From: Actinomycetota bacterium
Lineage (GTDB): Bacteria > Actinomycetota > Actinomycetes > S36-B12 > UBA5976
Length of the DNA: 51,002 nucleotides
NCBI GenBank assembly: GCA_026392515.1
Contig: JAPLBY010000004.1
Span: forward strand, 1-51,002
Direction of reading: 5' to 3'
The notes beneath the pieces are model-generated. The model did not search any database and was not told where the DNA came from. It saw only the letters and a program-made list of their open reading frames with translations. Positions 40,298 to 49,219 of the stretch are shown here, one piece after another. Numbering within the stretch: the first letter of the stretch is position 1; each line of letters starts with the position of its first letter. A program made the position numbers and the translations under genes.

Positions 40298-40798
40298 ATG
40301 ACCGTAACTGTTCGTCCAGCAGTAACTGCAGACGTTTTAGCAATCCGTGACTTAGTCGAAAACTATGCGGGTGACGGACCGAGACTCCTTCGCAAGAACA
40401 CCGTGACGCTTTATGAAGATGTTCAAGAATTTTATGTAGCAGAACAAGATGGAAAAGTTATTGGCTGTGGTGCACTGCATGTGATGTGGCATGACTTAGG
40501 AGAAGTACGAACTGTTGCAGTTAATCCAACATGCAAGGGCCAAGGTGTCGGTTCCAAAATTATCGATGCCTTAACAAAGCGTGCTACCGAGCTTGGACTA
40601 ACCAGACTGTTCTGCTTAACTTTCGAAACCAAATTTTTTACTGGCCATGGCTTTACACCTATTGAAGAATCCCCAGTTGATGCTTCTACTTACGCTGAAC
40701 TTTTGCTTTCCGGTGATCAGGGCGTAGCTGAATTCTTGGATCTGGAACACGTGAAGCCAAATACATTGGGCAACACCAGAATGCTAAAAAACCTGTAA
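40298..40798 (+). CDS. Amino-acid N-acetyltransferase, ArgA-like GNAT
   Basis: A 166-residue GNAT protein with the acetyl-CoA loop QGVGSKII and core strands CGALHVMWHDLGEVRTVAV. The N-terminal VRPAVTADVLAIRDLV and C-terminal LFCLTFETKFFTGHGF match the short stand-alone N-acetylglutamate synthase of mycobacteria (Rv2747 type), which starts arginine synthesis. Assignment as ArgA is likely but paralogues exist. Translated with lysS (2-nt gap). Confidence 0.83.
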   Translation: MTVTVRPAVTADVLAIRDLVENYAGDGPRLLRKNTVTLYEDVQEFYVAEQDGKVIGCGALHVMWHDLGEVRTVAVNPTCKGQGVGSKIIDALTKRATELGLTRLFCLTFETKFFTGHGFTPIEESPVDASTYAELLLSGDQGVAEFLDLEHVKPNTLGNTRMLKNL

Positions 40799-40862
40799 AT
40801 ATCGGCTGTTCGCTACTGGCAGATACCCAAAGAATCAAAAAGTCCATTAAATACGGCAGACC

Positions 40863-40891
40863 TTGCTGCCAACCCTTTGCAGGTTTATAAA
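40863..40891 (+). promoter_or_regulatory. Sigma-70-type promoter of clpC
   Basis: TTGCTG (40863-40868), a 17-bp spacer and TATAAA (40886-40891) form a near-consensus promoter. The transcript would have a leader of about 60 nt with an AGAGGAG ribosome site at about 40949. Upstream, TGTTCGCTACTGGCAG (40807-40822) partly matches the ClgR box recalled from other actinobacteria. Confidence 0.6.
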
Positions 40892-40960
40892 TCCGCAGAT
40901 GCGCTGTCATGCATTGGCTCTAGCATTGATACAAGGCCGAAAAGTTAAGAGGAGTTGCAC

Positions 40961-43471
40961 ATGTTCGAGAGATTTACCGACCGTGCTCGTCGCGTTGTGG
41001 TGCTTGCCCAAGAAGAGGCACGCATGCTTAATCACAATTACATCGGAACCGAACACATCCTCCTTGGACTCATTCACGAGGGCGAAGGCGTTGCCGCCAA
41101 GGCTCTTGAAAGCATGGACATTTCACTTGAAGCAGTTCGCGCTCAGGTTGAAGAAATTATTGGTCAAGGACAGCAAGCTCCATCAGGTCACATTCCATTT
41201 ACTCCACGCGCAAAGAAAGTTCTTGAACTTTCACTTCGCGAAGCATTGCAACTAGGTCACAACTACATTGGCACCGAACACATCTTGCTTGGTCTGATTC
41301 GCGAAGGCGAAGGCGTTGCAGCCCAGGTCTTAGTAAAACTTGGCGCAGATCTAAATCGCGTGCGTCAACAAGTTATTCAACTTCTTTCGGGTTACCAGGG
41401 CAAGGAGCCACAGCAACAAGGCGCCGGTCCGGCTGAAGGCACACCTTCAACCTCATTGGTACTTGATCAATTCGGTCGCAACTTAACTCAGGCTGCGCGC
41501 GATGGTCAGCTTGATCCAGTTATTGGACGCGTAAAAGAAATCGAACGCGTAATGCAGGTGCTATCTCGTCGTACCAAGAACAACCCAGTTCTAATTGGTG
41601 AACCAGGTGTTGGTAAGACTGCCGTTGTTGAAGGTCTTGCGCAAAATGTTGTTAAGGGCGAAGTTCCTGAGACGCTAAAAGATAAGCAGATCTACTCACT
41701 TGATCTTGGCGCGCTGGTTGCCGGTTCTCGTTACCGTGGTGACTTCGAAGAGCGCCTAAAGAAAGTTTTGAAAGAAATCAAAACTCGTGGCGATATCATC
41801 ATCTTCATTGACGAAATGCACACACTTGTTGGCGCCGGCGCTGCGGAAGGTGCAATCGACGCTGCAAGCATCTTGAAGCCAATGTTGGCCCGTGGTGAAC
41901 TTCAGACCATCGGCGCAACAACCCTTGATGAGTACCGCAAGTACATCGAGAAGGATGCTGCTCTAGAGCGTCGCTTCCAGCCGATTCAGGTCAACGAACC
42001 AACTATCGCTCAGACCATTGAAATTCTTAAGGGTCTTCGCGATCGTTACGAAAATCATCACCGAGTCACCATCACTGATGCCGCGCTGGTTGGCGCTGCA
42101 ACTATGGCGGATCGTTACATTAGTGATCGATTCCTGCCAGACAAGGCAATTGACTTGATCGATGAGGCTGGCGCTCGCCTGCGTATTCGTCGCATGACTG
42201 CGCCACCAGACTTGCGTGAAATCGATGAGAAGATTGCCGCAACTCGAATGGAAAAAGAATCTGCCATTGATGGTCAGGATTTCGAACGCGCAGCTTCGCT
42301 ACGCGATGACGAAAAGAATCTGATTGCTGCCCGCGCCACTCGCGAAAAAGAGTGGAAGGACGGCGACATGGATGTAGTCGCAACTGTTGATGAAGAATTG
42401 ATCGCAGAAGTACTTGCCGCATCAACTGGAATTCCAGTGTTCAAGCTAACCGAAGAAGAGTCGCAACGACTTCTTCACATGGAAGGCGAACTACACAAGC
42501 GCGTAATCGGACAAGAGCAAGCAATCAAGGCTCTGTCTCAGGCAATTCGTCGTACTCGCGCAGGTCTTAAGGATCCAAAGCGTCCGGGTGGATCGTTCAT
42601 CTTTGCTGGCCCATCGGGTGTTGGTAAGACTGAACTTTCCAAGACGCTTGCTGAGTTCCTATTCGGTGATGAAGATTCATTGATTCAGTTGGACATGTCT
42701 GAATACTCCGAGAAGCACACTGTGTCTCGACTATTCGGTTCCCCTCCAGGATTTGTTGGTTACGAAGAAGGTGGCCAGCTAACTGAAAAGGTTCGCCGTA
42801 AGCCATTTAGCGTCGTGCTCTTCGACGAAGTTGAAAAGGCTCACCCAGATATCTTCAACTCGTTATTGCAGATTCTGGAAGATGGCCGTCTAACTGATGC
42901 CCAAGGTCGCGTCGTTGACTTCAAGAACACTGTCATCATCATGACGACAAACCTTGGCACCAGAGACATTGCAAAGGGTGTAAGCCTTGGCTTCGCCGAT
43001 GGCAATGACACCACGACTTCATACGAACGCATGAAGGCCAAGGTCAATGACGAGCTAAAGACTCACTTCCGTCCAGAGTTCTTGAACCGCATCGATGACA
43101 TCATTGTCTTCCACCAGTTGAGTGAAGATGAAATTGTCGAGATCGTTGACCTAATGATCGCCAAGTTGGATTCTCGCTTGAAGGACAAGGACATGGCAAT
43201 CGAACTTACTTCGACTGCAAAGGCCTTGCTGGCTAAGCGTGGTTACGACCCAGTCTTGGGTGCGCGTCCGTTGCGTCGCACAATTCAGCGTGAGATTGAA
43301 GATCCAATGAGCGAAAAGATGCTCTTCGGTGATCTCAAGCCAGGCGAAATTGTGATTGTTGATGTCGAGGGCGAAGGCGATGATGCCAAGTTCACGATCA
43401 GAGGCGAGTTCAAGGGCGAGCTTTCTGACATTGAAATCGCTCCAGTTGATGCTGCTGGAGTTTCTGAGTAA
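40961..43471 (+). CDS. clpC: ATP-dependent Clp protease ATPase subunit ClpC
   Basis: AAA+ unfoldase that feeds proteins to ClpP. The 836-residue product has two N-terminal Clp repeats (each with [10 protein letters not shown]), the first ATPase ([26 protein letters not shown]), a UVR-like linker ([17 protein letters not shown]), a second ATPase ([31 protein letters not shown]) and a C-terminal domain with the [15 protein letters not shown] segment. ATG 40961 is chosen because AGAGGAG precedes it and [13 protein letters not shown] is the usual N-terminus. It is essential in several actinobacteria. Confidence 0.97.
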   Translation: MFERFTDRARRVVVLAQEEARMLNHNYIGTEHILLGLIHEGEGVAAKALESMDISLEAVRAQVEEIIGQGQQAPSGHIPFTPRAKKVLELSLREALQLGHNYIGTEHILLGLIREGEGVAAQVLVKLGADLNRVRQQVIQLLSGYQGKEPQQQGAGPAEGTPSTSLVLDQFGRNLTQAARDGQLDPVIGRVKEIERVMQVLSRRTKNNPVLIGEPGVGKTAVVEGLAQNVVKGEVPETLKDKQIYSLDLGALVAGSRYRGDFEERLKKVLKEIKTRGDIIIFIDEMHTLVGAGAAEGAIDAASILKPMLARGELQTIGATTLDEYRKYIEKDAALERRFQPIQVNEPTIAQTIEILKGLRDRYENHHRVTITDAALVGAATMADRYISDRFLPDKAIDLIDEAGARLRIRRMTAPPDLREIDEKIAATRMEKESAIDGQDFERAASLRDDEKNLIAARATREKEWKDGDMDVVATVDEELIAEVLAASTGIPVFKLTEEESQRLLHMEGELHKRVIGQEQAIKALSQAIRRTRAGLKDPKRPGGSFIFAGPSGVGKTELSKTLAEFLFGDEDSLIQLDMSEYSEKHTVSRLFGSPPGFVGYEEGGQLTEKVRRKPFSVVLFDEVEKAHPDIFNSLLQILEDGRLTDAQGRVVDFKNTVIIMTTNLGTRDIAKGVSLGFADGNDTTTSYERMKAKVNDELKTHFRPEFLNRIDDIIVFHQLSEDEIVEIVDLMIAKLDSRLKDKDMAIELTSTAKALLAKRGYDPVLGARPLRRTIQREIEDPMSEKMLFGDLKPGEIVIVDVEGEGDDAKFTIRGEFKGELSDIEIAPVDAAGVSE

Positions 43472-43481
43472 CTAACTTCTT

Positions 43482-44675
43482 ATGGCTGCCAACAATTTCG
43501 ACTTCGGAGTAATCGGAGCCGGAATTGTTGGCTTAGCTATGGCGAATCGAATTCGCCAGATTCACCCCAATGTCACGATTGTGGTTTTTGATAAAGAGAA
43601 ATCTGTCGGCGAGCATGCAAGTGGACGCAATAGTGGTGTACTGCACGCTGGCTTTTATTACTCACCAGATTCGCTAAAGGCTGCGTTAACTCGTGATGGT
43701 AACCAGTTATTGCGTGATTTTTGTAGCGAAGAAAACATCCAAGTTAAAGAAACTGGAAAAGTTGTAGTCGCGCAGAATCCTGCCGAAGTTGCTGCCCTAC
43801 AGGAATTGCATCGGCGTGGAAACGCCAATGGGGTAGTCACTGAGCTTGTTACTCCTGATCGACTTGCTGAATTAGAACCACTAGCCAAGACTTCAGAGCT
43901 AGCTCTTTGGTCGCCGCATACGGCCGTTGCAAATCCGCTTGCAGTAACTCAAGGCCTAGCCAACAAAGTTGCTCGCGAGGGCACAACTCTAAAGCTGGGT
44001 CACGAAGTATTGCGCACAACCCAAAATCGAATCATCACAAATCTTGGTAACTATTCCGTTGGCCACATCATTAACTGCGCTGGACTTTATGCCGACAAAG
44101 TTGCAAAACAATTTGGTTTCTGCGATGACTATGCGATGCTGCCGTTCAAGGGTTTGTATTGGTACGGAAATTGGGAACCTGGCAAACTTCAGCGTCACGT
44201 TTATCCAGTACCTGATGTTCGTAACCCATTCCTTGGCGTGCACTTAACTGTGACGATTGATGGGCGAGCAAAAATTGGCCCAACCGCAATTCCGATTTTC
44301 TCGCGCGAAAGTTACGCCGGTTTCGGGGGACTAAGCCCTAAGGAAATTCTCAACATAGTTGGCATCTATCCAAAGTTTTTAACGAGTAAGCATCACGATG
44401 TTTTAGGTTTGATTAAAACTGAGATGCCAAAGTATTTGCAGCGCCATTTGGTTTCACAGGCTAAAGCTTTGGTGCCAAGTGTGGATCCAAAAGATTTCAA
44501 ACAGCGCGGCAAACCTGGAATCCGGGCTCAACTTCTGGACATAAAGAACAAGAAACTTGAAATGGATTTTGTGGTTCGTGGCGATGAGTACTCAACCCAT
44601 CTGCTCAACGCGGTATCGCCAGCTTGGACTAGCGCCTTGGCCATGGCGAATCATGTTTGCAAAAAGTTCGATTAG
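43482..44675 (+). CDS. lhgO: L-2-hydroxyglutarate oxidase/dehydrogenase
   Basis: An FAD enzyme that oxidises L-2-hydroxyglutarate to 2-oxoglutarate, clearing a side product of metabolism. The 397-residue protein has the FAD motif GVIGAGIVGLAMANRI, GEHASGRNSGVLHAGFYY and the C-terminal VVRGDEYSTHLLNAVSPAWTSAL that is typical of LhgO. It starts 10 nt after clpC and may be co-transcribed with it. Other members of the DAO family cannot be ruled out. Confidence 0.88.
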   Translation: MAANNFDFGVIGAGIVGLAMANRIRQIHPNVTIVVFDKEKSVGEHASGRNSGVLHAGFYYSPDSLKAALTRDGNQLLRDFCSEENIQVKETGKVVVAQNPAEVAALQELHRRGNANGVVTELVTPDRLAELEPLAKTSELALWSPHTAVANPLAVTQGLANKVAREGTTLKLGHEVLRTTQNRIITNLGNYSVGHIINCAGLYADKVAKQFGFCDDYAMLPFKGLYWYGNWEPGKLQRHVYPVPDVRNPFLGVHLTVTIDGRAKIGPTAIPIFSRESYAGFGGLSPKEILNIVGIYPKFLTSKHHDVLGLIKTEMPKYLQRHLVSQAKALVPSVDPKDFKQRGKPGIRAQLLDIKNKKLEMDFVVRGDEYSTHLLNAVSPAWTSALAMANHVCKKFD

Positions 44676-44703
44676 GATTTAGAAAACGAAGGATTGGAAA
44701 ATC

Positions 44704-44982
44704 GTGGAATCAACAGTTGACTTGATCTGGTTAGTTTCTGGCTACATTGCACTTGGTATCAAAGCCTGGGCGCTTTCGGATGTAATCAAAGCTCCAGCTG
44801 AGGCATTCCCATTTCTAAATCGCCAAACTAAGAACATCTGGCTTGCTATCACAATCGGCAGTATTTTAGGGCACATTCTTTTCGGAGCTTGGGGCTTCAC
44901 CGGAATCATCGGCTTAATTGCTTGCGGTGTCTACCTTGCTGACATTCGCGTAAAGATCAATGACATGACAGGTCGTCGGTGA
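44704..44982 (+). CDS. DUF2516 family membrane protein
   Basis: A 92-residue protein with two or three hydrophobic segments (about 7-22, 45-63 and 64-82) and a basic C-terminus. The order of motifs (KAWALSDVIKAP, then FLNRQTKNIW) matches the actinobacterial DUF2516 family, of unknown function. It starts with GTG and its stop overlaps the GTG of the methyltransferase-like gene (GTGA). Confidence 0.78.
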   Translation: MESTVDLIWLVSGYIALGIKAWALSDVIKAPAEAFPFLNRQTKNIWLAITIGSILGHILFGAWGFTGIIGLIACGVYLADIRVKINDMTGRR

Positions 44983-45773
44983 CCCCTTCGGTTCTCGGTG
45001 ACATCACCAGAGGAACAACAAATCCAAATCGACTTCGTCGGATTGATCGATGGATGCTGCATTCGGTTTGTCCCATCATTAGAAATTCCCAAGATCCAGT
45101 TGTAGTTGATTTAGGTTATGGCGCCACACCTGTTACGACCCAAGAAATGTTCCTGAGATTTCGCAAACACGTTAGACCTGATGTCGAAGTAGTTGGCATT
45201 GAGATAGATCCAATTCGAGTAACGCAAGCATTAGAAATTGTTGAGCCTGGACTTGATTTTGGATACGGCGGATTTGAAGTTCCGCTACCAAATTCTCGAA
45301 AGCCAATCGCAATTCGAGCGTTCAATGTGCTTCGCCAGTATGACGAAAGTGAAGTATCGAAGTCCTGGCAACTAATGACAAATCGATTGGCACCGGAAGG
45401 TTTCTTAGTTGAAGGTACCTGCGATGAAATTGGTCGGCGCAGTTCCTGGGTTGCATTGCGCAGTCAAGAGAAGATTCCAGAAACATTTACGATTTCGCTT
45501 CATGTTGGCTCGCTTGAGATGCCGTCAGAAATCGCGCCTCGATTACCTAAAGCATTGATTCACCGAAATGTGCCGGGCGAAAAAATCTATGACTTCTTGC
45601 AAGAGTTTGATCGCGCTTGGCTAGGTAATTCGGCAATGATTCCATTTGGTGCAAGGCAGCGCTGGGTGGCAGCTGTTGAATCTCTACGGTCAAGTTACCC
45701 GATCCTGGATAACAAAGTTCGCTGGCGATTAGGTGAAGTTACGATCCCTTGGGAAGTTGTAGCACCAAGGTAG
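44979..45773 (+). CDS. SAM-dependent methyltransferase-like protein
   Basis: A 264-residue protein with a class I methyltransferase core: the SAM loop VVDLGYGATPVTT (strand 1), the acidic end of strand 2 in VVGIEIDPIRV, and ANVL-like strand 4 replaced by IRAFNVLRQYDESE. The C-terminal 80 residues are less typical. Genes of this kind often sit after DUF2516 in actinobacteria, but the substrate is not known. Linked to DUF2516 by a GTGA overlap; convergent with gpmA, 6-nt gap. Confidence 0.78.
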   Translation: MTPSVLGDITRGTTNPNRLRRIDRWMLHSVCPIIRNSQDPVVVDLGYGATPVTTQEMFLRFRKHVRPDVEVVGIEIDPIRVTQALEIVEPGLDFGYGGFEVPLPNSRKPIAIRAFNVLRQYDESEVSKSWQLMTNRLAPEGFLVEGTCDEIGRRSSWVALRSQEKIPETFTISLHVGSLEMPSEIAPRLPKALIHRNVPGEKIYDFLQEFDRAWLGNSAMIPFGARQRWVAAVESLRSSYPILDNKVRWRLGEVTIPWEVVAPR

Positions 45774-45779
45774 AAGGTG

Positions 45780-46529
45780 TTACTTCTTGCCTTGATTTGC
45801 TACCGCGGCAGCAGCGGTGGCTGCAGCTTCTGGATCTAGATACTTGCCACCAGGAATAACTGGCTTGAAGTTGCTATCTAATTCATAGATCAACGGAATT
45901 CCAGTTGGAATGTTTAAGCCAGCAATGTCATCATCGCTGATGCCATCTAAGTGCTTAACCAAAGCGCGAAGTGAGTTTCCATGCGCAGCAACCATTACAG
46001 TCTTGCCTGATTTCAAATCAGGAACAATGTTGGATTCCCAGTAAGGCAACATACGAACAACGACATCAGCTAAGCACTCAGCTCCAGGCAAGTCCTTACC
46101 TAGATCTGCGTAGCGCGGGTCATGGGTTTGCGCGAACTCATTATTTGGATCAATGAGTGGAGGCGGCGTATCAAAGGATCGACGCCACAACATGAATTGC
46201 TCTTCACCATATTCAGCAAGAGTTTGAGCTTTGTCTTTACCTTGCAACGCACCGTAGTGGCGTTCATTCAAACGCCAAGTGCGGTGAACCGGAATCCAGT
46301 GACGGTCAGCAACATCGAGCGCGATGTTTGCGGTCTTGATAGCTCGACGAAGTAATGAGGTATGAAGTACGTCAGGCAGAATGCCAGCTTCCTTGAGGAG
46401 CTCGCCAGCTCTAGTGGCCTCACCTAGGCCTTTTTGGTTTAGATCGACATCGACCCAGCCAGTAAATAGGTTCTTTTCATTCCATTGGCTTTCGCCGTGC
46501 CGAACCAAGATCAAGGAGTAGTTACTCAT
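45780..46529 (-). CDS. gpmA: Phosphoglycerate mutase, 2,3-bisphosphoglycerate-dependent
   Basis: Interconverts 3- and 2-phosphoglycerate in glycolysis. The 249-residue enzyme has the phospho-His motif [21 protein letters not shown], the [12 protein letters not shown] segment and the second active-site His in [12 protein letters not shown]. The C-terminal tail is Ala-rich. It is downstream of the mshA-ybjN pair in the same direction, a common actinobacterial order. Confidence 0.95.
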   Translation of the reverse strand: MSNYSLILVRHGESQWNEKNLFTGWVDVDLNQKGLGEATRAGELLKEAGILPDVLHTSLLRRAIKTANIALDVADRHWIPVHRTWRLNERHYGALQGKDKAQTLAEYGEEQFMLWRRSFDTPPPLIDPNNEFAQTHDPRYADLGKDLPGAECLADVVVRMLPYWESNIVPDLKSGKTVMVAAHGNSLRALVKHLDGISDDDIAGLNIPTGIPLIYELDSNFKPVIPGGKYLDPEAAATAAAAVANQGKK

Positions 46530-46546
46530 AGTTCAATTCTGCCTGA

Positions 46547-47026
46547 TTACTCAAAGAAGTGAGCAAAGGCCTGCAGGTTGGCCATGTCCATACCTTTGCT
46601 GGTTCGCCAAGCCCACTCTTTTTCAATGGCTGAACGGAAACCCAACTCAAGCAAGATGTTGAAAGAGTTATCACTGGTTTGCAGCATGACACCGAGCATT
46701 TGATCTATTTGAGCAATATCAACGGTTGCAATCGGAAGCACACCTGAAAGATAGATATCGCCAAGGTGATCAAGGCAGTAATTAATAACGAGTAGTTTTC
46801 GGTTCTGCTCCAAAATCCAGCGGTAAACCGCTTCATGATTCTCATCAGGATTTCTCGCCACAAAACTTTCGATCTTGAAAACTTTGTCACCAATTGTCAT
46901 TGCCACATTTACGAATTGCTTATTGGTTCCAGGAAGGGAAACCACAACAGTTTTCTCGCCAGCCAATTCGAACTGCAAATCCTGTGAGGTTAGAAATTCG
47001 GTAACTTCAGAAATTGAAAGCGTCAT
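46547..47026 (-). CDS. YbjN-domain protein
   Basis: A 159-residue soluble protein of the YbjN/type III secretion chaperone-like fold, with the helix-strand pattern and [20 protein letters not shown] in the centre. Its role is unknown. In actinobacteria it sits between mshA and gpmA as here. The ATG overlaps the mshA stop (ATGA), so it is probably translated together with the mycothiol enzyme. Confidence 0.8.
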   Translation of the reverse strand: MTLSISEVTEFLTSQDLQFELAGEKTVVVSLPGTNKQFVNVAMTIGDKVFKIESFVARNPDENHEAVYRWILEQNRKLLVINYCLDHLGDIYLSGVLPIATVDIAQIDQMLGVMLQTSDNSFNILLELGFRSAIEKEWAWRTSKGMDMANLQAFAHFFE

Positions 47027-48297
47027 ACTTGCGCCCGGATTCGTGATGATTTAACGGCTTCGTTATAAACCGAAATCAATTTGTCGGTTGTGTCTTCCCA
47101 ACCAAAGTGAGAAGCATGCGCAATCGCACCAGTTGAAAGTTTGATTCGAAGCGCATCATTCGTTACGACAGTAAGAATTTGATCAGCCCAAGTGGACGCT
47201 TCGTGACCATCTACTAAAACGCCACTAATTCCATCCCGAACTGCTGTAGGTAAACCACCGACGCGAGCCGCAATCACTGGAGTGCCACAAGCCTGCGCTT
47301 CAATCGCAACTAACCCAAAAGATTCGCTGTAGGACGGAACCACACAAACCGAGGCTGCTTGAAACCATTTAACTAATTCGGCGCGACTTGTTGGCGGCAC
47401 AAACTTAACGATGTCAGATATTCCAAGTTGATCGGCAAGGTTAACTAATGCATCAGGTCGTTCAAGTCCACTGCCTGAAGGTCCACCACAAATTGCCACA
47501 ACTAATCGACTTCGTAATTCAGGATTACGTTTCAAGATTTCTGCAGCGGCTTCAATCAAAACATCAGGAGCTTTCAAAGGTTGAATGCGTCCCACAAATA
47601 ACAAAACGATGGCATCATCAGCGACAGCTAAATCCTTGCGAGCAACTGATTGGTTGCCAGGCACAAACACATCAAGATCAACCCCAGGATGCACAACCCG
47701 AACTCGGTTTGGATCCGCGTGATATAGCTCAATTAATTCTTTGGCTTCCGCATGTGTGTTTGCAACAAGGCGATCAGCTGCAGTGACAACTTGCTCTTCA
47801 CCAATTTCACGAATTGCAGGCTCGGGCGAATCGCCTTGCGCCAAAGTTAAGTTTTTGACACGCGCCATGGTGTGCATGGTGTGTACAAGTGGCACACCCC
47901 AACGTTCCTGTGCAATCCATCCGACTTGGCCAGACAGCCAGTAGTGACTGTGAACTAAATCGTAGAAACCTTCATTCTTTGCTGCTTCAGCTCGCAATAC
48001 GCCTGCGGTTACTGCGCATAACTGTGCAGGCAAATCCTCTTTACGTAGACCTTCAAACGGACCAGCAGGAATATGTCTAACTAAAACTCCAGGCGCAAGT
48101 TCGGTAACTTCGGGTTCTGCCAGAGAAGTTGCCCTGGTAAAGATTTCAACTTCGATTCCACGAGCTGCAATTCGCTTGGCAGTTTCGGCAATGTAAACGT
48201 TCATGCCACCAGAGTCGCCGGTACCTGGTTGATGCAACGGGGAAGTGTGGACAGACAGAATCGCAATACGACGTAGATCTGTAGATGTATTTGCCAT
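47023..48297 (-). CDS. mshA: D-inositol-3-phosphate glycosyltransferase, mycothiol synthesis
   Basis: Transfers N-acetylglucosamine from UDP-GlcNAc to inositol 3-phosphate, the first committed step of mycothiol, the thiol that replaces glutathione in actinobacteria. The 424-residue GT4 enzyme has the N-terminal [48 protein letters not shown], a [15 protein letters not shown] linker and the EX7E nucleotide-binding segment [20 protein letters not shown]. The family-level call is strong. Confidence 0.93.
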   Translation of the reverse strand: MANTSTDLRRIAILSVHTSPLHQPGTGDSGGMNVYIAETAKRIAARGIEVEIFTRATSLAEPEVTELAPGVLVRHIPAGPFEGLRKEDLPAQLCAVTAGVLRAEAAKNEGFYDLVHSHYWLSGQVGWIAQERWGVPLVHTMHTMARVKNLTLAQGDSPEPAIREIGEEQVVTAADRLVANTHAEAKELIELYHADPNRVRVVHPGVDLDVFVPGNQSVARKDLAVADDAIVLLFVGRIQPLKAPDVLIEAAAEILKRNPELRSRLVVAICGGPSGSGLERPDALVNLADQLGISDIVKFVPPTSRAELVKWFQAASVCVVPSYSESFGLVAIEAQACGTPVIAARVGGLPTAVRDGISGVLVDGHEASTWADQILTVVTNDALRIKLSTGAIAHASHFGWEDTTDKLISVYNEAVKSSRIRAQV

Positions 48298-48330
48298 GAG
48301 AACCCTTAACTAACTTAGCGAAAAGGGCAG

Positions 48331-48363
48331 AACTAAGACACTTTTAGAAAAAGTGCTTTAGTT
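48331..48363 (-). terminator. Hairpin at the end of phoU
   Basis: AACTAA-GA-CACTTTT and AAAAGTG-CT-TTAGTT pair as a long, slightly interrupted stem overlapping the phoU stop. It lies between phoU and mshA (same strand) and could end phoU transcripts; the U-run is imperfect. Confidence 0.5.
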
Positions 48364-49008
48364 ATTGGCGTATGGTTCACCGGTAACGATGTAAATTACG
48401 CGACGAGCAAGGGATACCGCGTGGTCACCGAATCGCTCGTAAAAGCGGCTCAATAGCGTTACGTCGATAGCTGCTTCTACCCCATGATCCCAAGAATCAG
48501 AAAGTACTGCTGTAAACAAATCACGATGTAGACGATCTAGGGTGTCATCGTATTGCTTCATTTTGTCAGCAAGTGATGTGTCGCGAGACTCGATTACTCG
48601 ACCGGCTTCAGCCACGATCTTGCTTGCAGCGTCACCCATCTCACGAAATGTTGATTGCAAGTCAGCTGGAATTGAAGGATTTGGATAACGCAACCGAACC
48701 TGCTTAGCAATGTGAACTGCTAAGTCACCCATTCGTTCTAAAGAGGTTGCCATGCGAATTCCACCCATGGTTGCCCGTAAATCTGTGGCCATCGGTGCCT
48801 CGAGAGCGGCAACACGGAAACACAACTCTTCAACTTCCGCGTTCAGGCGATTGATTTCATCGTCACCGCTGATTACTTTTTCCGCTAAGGAAAGATCATC
48901 AGTAAGCAAAGCGGTAGTAGCCGTAGCGATAGCGGTTCCTACAAGTTCTGACATGAGAACCAAATTGGAGTTTATGGTTTCTAATTTGTTTGAGTTAGTG
49001 TCGGCCAT
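48358..49008 (-). CDS. phoU: Phosphate signalling protein PhoU
   Basis: Negative regulator of phosphate-starvation signalling, thought to link the Pst transporter to the sensor kinase. The 216-residue all-helical protein has the two PhoU repeats, seen in RMGDLAVHIAKQV and RFGDHAVSLARRV, each with a metal-binding acidic motif. It is divergent from the senX3-regX3 pair, as in mycobacteria. A TAGACT element 7 nt before the ATG suggests a leaderless start. Confidence 0.93.
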   Translation of the reverse strand: MADTNSNKLETINSNLVLMSELVGTAIATATTALLTDDLSLAEKVISGDDEINRLNAEVEELCFRVAALEAPMATDLRATMGGIRMATSLERMGDLAVHIAKQVRLRYPNPSIPADLQSTFREMGDAASKIVAEAGRVIESRDTSLADKMKQYDDTLDRLHRDLFTAVLSDSWDHGVEAAIDVTLLSRFYERFGDHAVSLARRVIYIVTGEPYANN

Positions 49009-49015
49009 AAATTTG

Positions 49016-49021
49016 AGTCTA
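49016..49021 (-). promoter_or_regulatory. -10 element of a leaderless promoter for phoU
   Basis: On the minus strand TAGACT precedes CAAATTT and the ATG at 49008 (7-nt gap). Confidence 0.48.
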
Positions 49022-49108
49022 AACCCAAGTGGTGGCTAATGTCGGGCTAGATTGGGTGGCTTTAGGAAACAGATAGCAACCAACTGGCTAATTCTTAGGC
49101 TAAAAAAG

Positions 49109-49124
49109 GTGAACTCTAAGTGAA
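49109..49124 (+). promoter_or_regulatory. Possible Pho box
   Basis: GTGAA recurs with an 11-bp period (49109-49113 and 49120-49124) between phoU and senX3. PhoB-family regulators of actinobacteria bind GTGAA-type direct repeats, as I recall, so RegX3 autoregulation is plausible. Confidence 0.45.
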
Positions 49125-49162
49125 ATTGGGCTAGCCATGAGGTGTCTAGGTTGCCATCTGCC

Positions 49163-49168
49163 TATCCT
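49163..49168 (+). promoter_or_regulatory. -10 element upstream of a short ORF before senX3
   Basis: TATCCT, 6 nt before GTG 49175. This would start transcription at the short upstream ORF rather than at the kinase start. Confidence 0.45.
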
Positions 49169-49174
49169 TAAGGT

Positions 49175-49219
49175 GTGAGAAACTCAGCGGTTCAAATGCT
49201 TGTGCGGTGGGGATTTTGA
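49175..49219 (+). CDS. Putative 14-residue upstream ORF overlapping the senX3 start
   Basis: Reads MRNSAVQMLVRWGF and stop. It starts 6 nt after a TATCCT element and its TGA overlaps TTG 49216, an in-frame codon of the kinase (TTGA), while GTG 49207 lies within it. The kinase start has no clear ribosome site, so ribosomes could reach it by reinitiation after this ORF (inference). The peptide itself shows no attenuator-like codon run. Confidence 0.45.
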   Translation: MRNSAVQMLVRWGF

